From Clytia hemisphaerica (lineage: Eukaryota > Cnidaria > Hydrozoa > Leptothecata > Clytiidae), in NCBI GenBank assembly GCA_902728285.1, contig CACVBU010000567.1, positions 310,001 through 374,000 on the forward strand: a stretch of DNA of 64,000 nt. The letters are read 5' to 3'. Position 1 is the stretch's first letter. Each line of letters opens with the position of its first letter. A model generated the notes under the pieces. That model was not told the DNA's origin and did no database searches. It saw only the letters and a list, made by a program, of their open reading frames with translations. Shown here piece by piece: positions 22,801-34,800 of the stretch. The position numbers and the translations under genes were made by a program.

Positions 22801-25800
22801 CAGAGATGCTGTGTAAACTGTGTAATGTGAGTGAGAACAGGTTTTTTTTATAAGAACATTCAAAATTTTTGAAGCCTAATAATGTTTTAACATGTTCTTA
22901 TTTTCGCCATTTTTTGAGTATCTTTGTCCATCCATTTTCCTATGAAATTCGGTGTTCTAGAGCCCGCAAAGCCTTAAAATGTTCTTAATTTGTTCTTAAC
23001 ATTTTGGCCATCGAAGCCTTATGCTCTTATATGGTTTGTTCTTATAAAATAAACGTGTCATAAAATTCAGGCGGAAAGCACTTATTTCAAACCAAAATTT
23101 AATTCTCCATAATATAATCTCCGGTATTTAAGATTTTTACCACCTGTCACTCTTTGTCCATAACTTTTTTTCCCAGCACCTACAAATTGACTTTATCCCT
23201 CATTCGAAGGCTGATAAAATCATCATTCCAACGGTGTATAGAAGAAACCTTTTAATGAATTAATTTTCTATGAAGTTCTAGTGGACTAATACACAACAGA
23301 TTGGATATAAAAGAATTGAAAAGTTTTTAAAACCAACCTCTGTGCTTTCATCTTCATTTTCGTCGTCTTCTGCTTCTTCACCAAACGAAAGCAACTTGTA
23401 ATTCCTTTAAACAATGAATACTATTGGTAAGAAATGACGTAATCGTCTTTCATTAACCATACAATAGAATGTCACCGTATTTCCATCCTTCTATAAAATT
23501 AGCCATTAGCGAGTTTATGTGTTCTTCAGCGACGGAGACGGTTAGCTTCTGATTTGTTTAGATCCTGATCAACTGAGAACGACGGTAAACAAGCACTTTT
23601 ACCGTCCTCGATTACGCGGGTCAGAAGGTTATTCGAAATCGCTTCAGCTACTCCGTCGTCCTCAAAAGGGCAAATACATAAACTCAATATTATTCCTGTA
23701 CAAAGTGAAATTGGAAGCTTGGGTCATGTAATAATCATAATATGAGGATCGATGCATGCTATTAAGAGTTAAAAACTATCAACCAAAAGCCTGATGAAGG
23801 AGACTAGTTCAAGCTTAGCAGGGTCAGATGTTGCCAAAATATTCCATTGCAGTGACAAGCTCACAGATACAGATTCAAAATCATTGTTGTAATTCTTACT
23901 TTGTCGCTTTAGATTTGCTTTTGATTTTGCCGGCCTTTTCGGAATCATCTTTTTGTTTCTTTTTCTTACGATCACGTGGCTCGATATCTTCAAAGGGATT
24001 GGATAAAATCTACGTGAGAAGGAAAAGAAAATGTTGATTTTAAATAGCAGAATAAAATGTCAAGAACTATCTTGTTTTGACTAGATTTTGTTAACCTGCG
24101 CTACAAGATCTGATATCAATAATCCCAGCTGGTGCCCAGCGTTGTTTTATTTATCGTTATATGGACGTTCTGAATATTAGATCACGTTAAGACAACGTTG
24201 TGTGCCACCAGGGAGGAATTTCTTCTCCAGAAATAGAGGGTTTTGTATGCTTCTAATTTTAAGATTCTCCAAACCAACCATTAAGCAGAATGCAGTGTGG
24301 CGAGCAGCGCACACACCCACAAAATTCAACACTATATACAAAACCAATAATTTGATTCAAGGAATTTCTTGGAATCAAATTTTCGCAAAAGGCATAAAAA
24401 AACCATAGAGGTTTAAACGTCGAACTTTTTCGAACTTTTTCAGACGATGCTTATACAACAAAATTTCCCAAGACAATTTGGAAATTGGAATGTAATTTTT
24501 TGTACTTGGCTAAAGGTGGAAATCTGACAGGGAGGGGAGGGTGGAGCTTTGAATCTTAATCATAAAAGAAATTAAGAAATCGTACTTACTTCGGTTTTAA
24601 GAATTTTGGGCGGAGATAAAGGGCGGTCTTCTTGATCGACTTCCAAATCGTTGAAACGTATCATGTTATAAATCGTGTTTCCTGTCACCTGTCAAGAAAA
24701 AGTGATCAAATTGTTACACTTAGGCTAAACTAATACATTCAACTCTCTCTCTCTCTAGTTCAAATCTGAAAAAAGTATTGCCCCCCCCCCTACTGGAAAG
24801 TGGTTAAAATTTTACTCTCTGTGGTTCGAATATTTCTCTAATTCGAAAAAATACAACTGTACTAGAGGTCGGGCTTATCATGTACCCGATATTTTTATAT
24901 TCATAGAATTATATTTCACAGGTCTATCGACCTCTACGAAATAATTTTAGATTTATAAAATATTGTCTAATTCTTCATCTGTCGTCCAGTCGTCAGAAGA
25001 TATGGACAGAGAAGACGTTGTTTTGGTCTTTATCCTAGGTTTTTGAACTAGGCGAAGCTTTGTTCTAGGGCTTCCTCTTACATGCCAAACGAAATCATCA
25101 TTTTTTAAATTCATTTTTTTCGCCTTTTGGCACATATCTTTAATAATTTTTGTTTCGTTGATGGTGAAGTCGTCTGTAATGCTAAAGCCACCAATTTCAT
25201 TGAATCGTTTCAGCTTATGCAGATTTTGCATTATCCGTTCTTTTTCCTCTATACTTTTTAAGATCAACTTGATTGGACGCCAATGTAGCCCTTTTTTGTT
25301 TTGTCCAATGCGATAATGGTGGGACGGTTTGATATCTTGGACGCCAATGTTACCTAGTATACCTTCAATATCTATTTTGTCTTGTTCCTGTTGTTCCTCT
25401 TTGTTATCTACCTCTAATTCCACCATTCCATGTATAATAATATTTCTTTTTCTTGATTCGATGTCTCTTTCTTCATTCTTGTTTTCTTGTTGGTGTTCTC
25501 TCACTGCTGATTTGAAATTATCCTTGTGTTTCTTAGTTATTTCAGCGTATGTTTTTTCTGATGTTTTTTCTATGTAATTCGTCGTTTGCTTTATTTCTTC
25601 TTTTATAATCTGCTTGGTTTTTATTTCAAAGTCAGCCATCTTATTGGTTAAGATGCTTTCGATATCGTTCTTAAGGCTGCTAGCTGGTTTTTAAGCTTTT
25701 TAATGACGTCGTCTTTCTTCTCAATCTCCCTCTGCATCATATGATACGAGTTCTCACCTATTTTACTCATTGGAGATCGTGTTATCCGCACGCAATTCTG

Positions 25801-28800
25801 ACATAGATATTGTTCGTTATAAGTGTTGGCAAAAATTTGCAGCTGATAAAGCGGTAATTGGTGCACTCATAGTGTACCATGCGGTGGCATTTTCGGCATT
25901 TTAGACGGTTTTGGTCATCGTCAGAATTATAATTGGATAAAATATACAAAAATAGTGAGCAGTGCCGTAGCTACCGGGGGGTAGGTATCTTTAAGAGTGA
26001 TTTTTTTCATGAAATGGAGTATTTTACCTTTAAATTTTGCCTTTTTTCTAATTATTTTAGTTTTTTGAGTGTCTTTTTAGCCAATCTAGAGCTCTAGATT
26101 TCAAAATCCCCCCTCCCCTCGGCCCAAACCATGGTTGCCTCTCACGATGTCACTGGACTTATGCTCCCCCTCCATCAGCATGCTTCCTACGGCACTGGGA
26201 GTAAGAATTAATAAGATTCAATTATATTTTCATTTGAAGATTCGAAATAGATAGATCATATTTCTATCAAAAGAAAACTTTATTGACGATTGACTTTTAT
26301 AAGAGCAAGTCATTTAATTATTGTCAGCAAATCATATTACATTATAATATTGGTCTGTGTCAAGTCTCCTTAGAGACTTTCTGAAAAGAAAATATGAACG
26401 CTAATCTATTCAAGTCACTTCCTTGTATCAGCGGAAGTTATAAATTAGTCGGGGACGTTCTGGACATTAGATTAACGTTGAAACAACATTGTGTGCCAGC
26501 TGGGAGAGAAAGTTATAAATCTTATTTCAGAAGCATTTCGTTGATTTGTGCAGTAGCAATCGTTCAGAACGGAATTATCGAAACACACGGCTCAAGAATA
26601 AATCCGTACGTTACACCTTTGTAGGGAATTATGAAGAATTTACAGTTGTGTGTTTTACTATCCTGTTTGGTGTATAATGCTTACTGTTATCCATTAGCAG
26701 GTACAAGACAGTTCTAATTATTATGCTTTTTTGATCATTTTTTTCCATGCTCTTCCATTTTTTCTGAAGGTAACTAACTTAGAAATTAGCTATACGTTTT
26801 TTTATAAGAACATCCAAAATTTTTGAAGCCATTGATGTTCTTAACTTTTTGAGTTTTAAGCCTAAGAATGTTCTTAGCATGTTCTTATTTTCACCATTTC
26901 ATGAGCATTTATGCCTATTTTCTTAATGAAATCGTGTGTTTTAGAGTCCGCAAGGCCTTAAAATGTTCTTAACTTGTTCGTAGCATTATGGCCATCGAAG
27001 CCTTATGTTCTTATAATATTGTTTGTTCTTATAAAAAATGTGTAATGGATGTAAACAGTGGAGTCCCCACAGCGCAAGCCCAGAGGGGGGGGCGTAAATT
27101 TGTTCGAGTTATGGAAAATAACTAACTAAATCTAAAACTATCATTTCACCATTTTTCTTAACCAGATTTGAAGGACGACGAGCAGGTCATTGAGAGAGAT
27201 TCACCATCCGTTCAAAATGCAATGCAACCAGACAATAGCGCACAAAAAGACGAACAACAACAAGGTAAAACACAAAAAGATGAAGAGGAAAAACCAAACA
27301 AAGTTCCTGTAAATCTCCTCAACGACAGCGCTGATGAATCGAACGAGCCGCTCAAAGTTCTTGCTAAAGACGAAAAACCCACTGGGGAAAAGCCAATCAA
27401 ATTACTGCAAAAAGACGAGAAAGAAAACTCAAATGACCACAAAGATGATAAAGACAGTACCGGAAATGATGCTCAAGATGTTGTTGCTGCTGATAGTTCG
27501 AACGGACAGAACGATACCCCAAATCAGACGAATGACAAAAAAGAATCATCAAATTTAGATAAAGCGAATTCAAGTGAGCAAGACATGCCAACTGTTGCCA
27601 AGAAAACACCAGAAAACAAAGCTGATGGAGTTGAAACAAACCAAGATGAATCCATTTCAGATGAAATTGACATCAACAGTGAGGAGGGAGATGTTGCCCA
27701 ACAAGATGCATTTGAAATCAATAACACTGGTGAAGAATTGACTAAGGACGAAAAAGAAACAATCGAAAATGATGCTGAACCAATAATAGATAATTCTGTT
27801 GACAACTCTGAAGAGCAAAATGATGATGAGAACACAAATGATTCTCAGGGCAAATCTGTGGAAAATTCCAATGATCCAAAGGAGAATTCGTTTGAAAACA
27901 CAAAGGATTCTACGGACAATTCCTTGGAAAACAACACAGAGGATCCCTTCGAAAACAACGAGGATGATCCCTTGAGAAATGACGAGAGTGATTCCTTCGC
28001 AAGCAACGAGAATTCCTTGAGCAATGACGAGGATAATTCACTCAAAAAGAACGACGATCTCTTGAGCAATGACGAGGGCGATTCCTTCGAAAGTGACGAA
28101 GAAGTTGATGATGTGATGAGAAGTGCTGACGAAGAAACAGATAATATCGAAGATGAGAGCGAGAGAAGTGTGAAAGATGAAGAAGAGACAAATTCGGAAA
28201 ATGACATAGAAGAGAAGGACGAACAGGAGGAGAAGGATTTAGATATGAGTGAGCAACAAGAAGAAGAGGAAGCTTCTCTTGAATACGAAGAGAAGGATCA
28301 AAATGACGAATATCTTAATGATGAAGAGAAGGATTTAGATGACGAAGATATTAGTGAGCAACAACAAGAGGAGCAGCAAAATAGGGAAGATGAATCTTCT
28401 CTTGACAACGAAGATGAGGAATATGTGACTGAACAACAAGATAATGAAAACGAAGACGAAGATGAAAATAAGGGCGAAGAGTTAGAACAAGACCAAGAAC
28501 AAAACGATGGTGGGAACATTCAAGTGATGGATGTCGACGAAGTTGCCAATTCAAATCAAAATGAAAAAGTAGTGGATAATGATGCGGAAATTCAAAATAG
28601 TCCGATGGATTCTACAGTGGAAAGATTCCATGAGGACTAAAATAATCTATTAAGCTTTCTTGAACATTTTGACAGAACATTGATCAATAATAACAATTAA
28701 ATTGAAAATCCCACTAACTTGAATAAAATGGGTTTTAGGGTAAATTTTAATTTAATCTATAGCATGATTAATTAGACTAATTATTCTCATGATTGTGTAA

Positions 28801-31800
28801 AATATTATTTCAATTTAGTAAATTTCGAATGTAACTAACGATAATGTAGTTTTTCAAACAAACTCATTTCCATCACAATATGCCCGTTAAGATTGGTCTC
28901 GAAAATATCTAAAAAATAGACGTAAGCTTTTGCTAAGCCGCCACTCCCCCGCCATGATCCCATTGCTCCTTTAAACTGTTTTTAAAGAACTGTAAGTAAG
29001 TACTACCTCTAATTACAGTCGAGACTGGTTGGTCAAGTTTGATAAAAATATAATCATTTTAACTTTAGTAGCTGAAGACCAGGCAATATTGGTTATCAAG
29101 CGTTTAAAGTGTACAAATTTTACATAAAGCAACAAACCTTTCCGAAAATGGTATGTTTCTTTTGTAATTCTTCAGTTCGGTCCAACGTGAAGAAGAACTG
29201 GCTTGCATTATCGTCTTTGCCTGCATTTGCCATGGCAACCAAGCCACGCCTGTTGAACTTCAACCGTTGATGAAACTCATCCTGTGAGAAAAAGGATGAA
29301 GCTGTTTACGATGTTAATCAAAATCTTTGTCGTCGATTTAGCTTCATTCCCTCAATGACGTGAAGTTAGTTTTGACAATTTCACGTTAATAAGCCAGGTA
29401 AATCATTCGCAATTAGCCTATGAAAAACTAACGTCATAGATATTTTAGAAGTAACTTTTTATGTGTTATGTTTTGGATTGACAATCAGACATTTGACCTG
29501 TTCATATAGCGTTCTCTAAGGATGGCAGCCATACCCCCAAAATTGGAGTTCACCCTATTCTTTGATTCAGTCCTAAAACAAACCTTGACCTGTTTATGAC
29601 ATTCCAAAATGACATTACAGACCTAACACCTGATTGGTTGCAAGTGACGTATTGAGTGATTATACACGTCACTTATAAACAATTAGCTGTTGGAATGATG
29701 TGAGAAATGTGAAAAGACAATAGTGGTCCTGGCCGAAAATCTATCCCACCCTTTGATTTGGTCCTACAACCACCCATGGTTAGAACGCTTGCCTACAACA
29801 AACCTTGAGCTGTTTATTAGTTTCAAGGACCGTTCTTTTCCATAAAATCTTTTAAAGGTTTATCCATAAGGGTAGGACGCTTTGACTTAATATTTGGAGT
29901 ACTTGAATATGATAATTAGTAGAACAATATAGTTATAAGTTGCTAAAAAGAACTTACTTTGAAAGGTGCTCCATAAATAGATTCACCACCTGATTAAAAA
30001 AAAATTCAATCATCATTCACAGGCTTTGTCGTTTGAAAACTTCAAACGTGTGGTCGATCACACTCCTAACATCTGAATTTAGCTGTCCCCCCCCCTGGAT
30101 TCTGATTTCGCCCAAACTTTTGAGGTATGGGGGGGGGAATGAAAAATTTGAAATTTGAGGGGAGAAAATAAAGAGGGGGAAAAACCATAAATTTTGGAAA
30201 TTTTGATGGGGGAACTTCACTGATCTCAAGGTAATCTTGCGGAAGACCTGTTAAACAATAAAATCAGCAAACCTTACTTGAACCAAATCAATTTTTCATT
30301 TTCAAGCAGTTTCAAGGCTATAATTACGCACGGAGCGAGCGTAAGCGAGCGGAGTGCGACTCTTTTGGCAAACGCATGCGCGTAAGCAAAATTTACAAAA
30401 TTTCAATGATATGCGGGCCCTAAAAATGGAAATTCAGTTTTTTTTCACGATTTTTTTTCGTCTAGCCGCTATTCAAACATGTTTAGCCTCTGGAATGGTT
30501 CAACTTTGAAAATTTCGTGAAAATTAGCGTTTTTAAGAGAAGTCGTTGCAGTGTCAATCTTTCGCAAATTTAAAAACCCACTTTCCCTTGGAAAAAATTG
30601 ACGTTTTTTGGTTTTTTGGGACCCTTGGGGTATAAAGTACCTGTTGACCGCAAAAATTCCAAAATTTGCGAATTGACCGTTGATAACATTAGGGGTAAAG
30701 GGATCCAATGACGTCACGGGTTTGGGAAAAAGTTCAAAATGCGAAATCTCGAGTTTGAAGAGGAGTTGGGAGGTCGTTGACCCCTCATTCTATCGGGAAT
30801 TTTACGGGGAATGAGATTGGAGGGTTTATAAGGCTTGAGTAGGACTTTCAAATTTGGCTGAATTTTCAGCCATTTTAAGTTGATGACGTCATCAAAACAA
30901 AAAAAATGCGATAACGTGAGATTGGAAAGGAGTTGGGAGGTCGTTGACCCCTCATTCTATCTTTAATTTTATGGGGAATGAGATTGGAGGGTTTATAAGG
31001 CTTGAGTAGGACTTTCAAATTTGGCTGAATTTTTAGCCATTTTCAGTTGATGACGTCATCAAAAAAAAATGCGATAACTCGAGATTGGAAAGGAATTAGG
31101 AGGTCGTTGACCCCTCTTTAGATCGGGAAATTTATCGAGAATGCAATGAGAGAGGGGTGTTATGAGGCCTTAGGACGACTTTAAATAAAAATTGGTTAAC
31201 ATTTGGGTAAGCAGCGTGAGAAAATCAAAACTAAACAGCCGAAAAGAACTGAACTCTCGAAATAAATAATGGAAAAGCGTTAAAAAACTATTTTTTGATG
31301 AGCTCTTACTCCATTCTTTCCAAAAAGTCAGTGAAATTAAAACTGATGAAATATATAGAAATTATTACAAAACTACTCGACACACACGTGACACGACCCA
31401 AAGTAAATGGATTCAGTTTTCGGCTCTTTCGTTCGTTTTGCGAAAACCAAACAGTTCTTTTTATCAATGTATGGATAAAAACTTGAAATTCTTTAATACT
31501 TGTCAAGAATATTTTCCATAACAAAACGAGGGAAATTCAATGTCTTTTTCTTTGATTAAACCATAAACCAGGTAAAACGAGGGATTTGTGTAAAAAGTCT
31601 CTTGTGTCTCTGCCAATCCTCCACAAAACTGTGTCTTTGACTTTTCAGCATCAATTCTTCAACAATCAACACTTTTTACTTCGAAAATTCAACCCAATTA
31701 GTTTTTGTTGCAAAAATGTTGTTTCAGACCATTCATAGCTTTTAAACCAGTATGCATTTTCTCATCTATGCATCGATAAACAAAAACATCGAAAGTGTTA

Positions 31801-34800
31801 TCAATCTGATAGAGAAACTCATTAATGAAGAATTTCTTCTCAATCGAAAAAATTCAATGCATCTTCTTTTTCTGTGTTTACTGTAATGTATAATAATTTC
31901 ACATCTCTGAAAAAGCTGCTCATTTATTTTGAAGCTTCTGGATCGACAAAATTTTTCTTTATTTTGATGTGCATAATTTTGGCGGGAACTTCGGTCGAAT
32001 GTTTTTGTTCGAATCTAAAATTCGAATCTAACAAGATTTTCGAACAAAAACATTCGAAATTATAGAGACCCGGAAGTTATTTTTCATTTTTTAACTTTGG
32101 AATTTTTGCTTCCTTAGCTTTCCGAGTTATTATTGATCTTCTAACTCGGGAAATAGTTGGCTCTATAGAATCCCTTTCGCTTTGCGAACACGAGACTCGT
32201 TCTCCGTGCGTAACCCCTTTTACGATTGATTTCAAGCTTTCCAAAACTTTAAACTTGATCTACGGCATTTTTATGTTAAACATATCTGGGAACTGCAAAA
32301 TTGTCAAATAACGTGGGGAAAGCAAAAAAGAAGGGGGGAGCCAAAAATTTTTATAACATGGTGGGGATAAAAAAGAGGGGGAATCGAGAAAAATTTGGAT
32401 TTTTAATAGGGGGGACCAACCCAGGAGGACAGGCATACTATCCACCACTTTTAATAGTAAACAGGTTCAAAAATAGTGTGACATTAAAAAAAGTTTCTAT
32501 TTTTCTTAGAATTAGGAAAATTGCAATATCTGTGGGTTACTTTATCGAAAATTTATAAAAATTTGTAGAAAGGTGGGTTACAATATGCTTAACAGTGTGG
32601 GTAACTTTTATTTTTGTTTTAAGTCAAATTTTGTGGGTTACATTAAAATATAAGTCCTCTTTATTAACGTAACCCACAAGTTTTTGAAAACAAGATTCAT
32701 TTTAACAATTACATAGAATTAGTTCAAAATAGCTTGGCGGACATCAGTAAGAAAAAGGAAAGTAGTCGGATAAGGTTCTTGGCAAATATTGTGGGTCAAA
32801 CTCGAGTAATATTTATTGTATGTGTTATTGAAAATCTTAGATAAGTGTGGGTTACATTGTTCAATGCTGTTGAAACTCACTGAGGTTATTCTATGGTGGT
32901 TTTAATTTCATCGTATATAAGTTAAAATTACTTCCGAGCAATTTTTGTGGGTTACACGCCTTAAAAAAAGAAGATTTTACAGGATGTAACCCTGTGTCAT
33001 TTTATTTCATAAAATAGAAATCTATAACTCTTTCAATAACCTAGAAACCCTAAAAACAACTGTACACAACTTTAACTAAAAATAAGAACTTTTCATCAAA
33101 TAGTGTGGGTTACAAGATTTACATCAGCCAGAGCCTAAATTCGATGAAAACCATCATAGCATAAAGGATGAATTGGTAATCAATGAAAATTATCAAGATG
33201 ACAGGTTTCTAAAAGCCTAATATCTTTCTTTCTAGCTTTTTCATCATAATATTCATACAACACTATCTTCTGAGCAACTTTTGTGGGTTACACAGAAGAA
33301 TGGTTAAAAAAAGGAAATGTTTTTGTAACAAATGTTAAAACTACAATGCAATGTCTTCGGCAACTAGAATTGAAAAAAACTGTTCCACTGTTGGACTGTA
33401 ACCCACAAAACCTTTCTCACTACTGATTCATTTGTAAAACAAAACTTTCTCAAAAGTTTAGTAAAAACTCCTTCAAAAAAATTCTAAACATTCTTCTTTC
33501 TAAAAACGCTATGCAATGCAATGTCCTCTGTGAAAGAATAGTAACTTTGTAACCTTGAATGTAACCCACAATTCTTCAACGAAACATTATTATTTATGTC
33601 TTCATTTAATTCAATATTTTACTTGGAGAGAAAAAGAACACTAAAAAACAATTTGGAGAAAAAAATAAAAAAGTTAGGTCACTGGCAAAGCATTCAAAAC
33701 TTAGCTTCAGTGTATTAAACGGGATAAGTTACCCACAATTCTTGCCTTAATTCTCTAAAAGATAAAATGCATTTGCTTAAGGTAAACACTATTTCTAAGA
33801 ATTGTTTCTAGAACAATTTGTACAAAAACTTCTTAGTAGTTATGTATAAGCAAGGAAGATGTTTAGCAAACACAACTTATATATAATAAGATGAAATCGA
33901 AAATGTAACCCACAAACTTTGACAAAGAGCAATTTTTTTTATTTGAGGAAGCTATGAATAGGTTGGAAAATGTCTGTACAAAAAATTACGCTCAAATATC
34001 AATGTGAAACCAATGGGTCCCTTATTCAGAAATGTAACCCGCATTTCTTGCTTCTATTTGGAAGAATGTTACCCACAAAACTTGTTTAAATCATATTTGA
34101 GACATTCTCTAACAATACCAGCAATTTTTTTTCAAATATCTTGTTCCTATAATGTACAACATGTAATACAAACCAGGCCATGTTGTAACCCACATGCTAT
34201 TGTAACCCACAAAACTTTACCTGTGAAAAACTCGAATAAAATCATACCTAGTTACCCACAAAATTTAATAATTATATCATTGGAAAGCTCAACAATCAGG
34301 CTCTCTTTCTAAAGTTATTTGAAAAATGTAACCCACCTTGACAAAAAATTATAAAGAAAAATGTGGCTCAAATAAGAAAGTCAAAAAAATGTCACAAAAC
34401 CCCCCTTAATTTTTGAAACTGTTCAAAAGCCTAGTAACCACTGTATCCTATTGTTTTTTTCTAAGATAAGGGCCTAGCTTTTATTCAATTTCACCGAGCA
34501 TTTCATGTCTAGATCAGATCTCAATACAAAGAACACGCATACAACAATGGTGCATTTAACACCTTTGGTAAATGTGGATGGAAAGTTCAAATTAATACAA
34601 AAACTTTACCGAATTTCAGTCACTCTTCCAAGGCTTGTAAACAACTTGGACAGAAAATCGTAGTACAATGGAGTATTCAACTCAAACCCTTATAATTGAA
34701 ATGTCTCCTCAATGCAAGCAAGTTTTAAATTCCTATCAGAGATTACCATTCTTTTTAAACCTTACTTCATAACTGTCTCACCTGTACCAGTACCTGTCGG

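Noticed and set aside
27212-28554. Ser/Phe-rich frames on the minus strand
   Set aside because: They are the antisense shadow of the Asp/Glu-rich exon 2 of the acidic-protein gene.
30087-30180. C- and G-runs as a G-quadruplex or promoter
   Set aside because: The runs are few and irregular, with no gene start nearby; they look like part of a decayed repeat.
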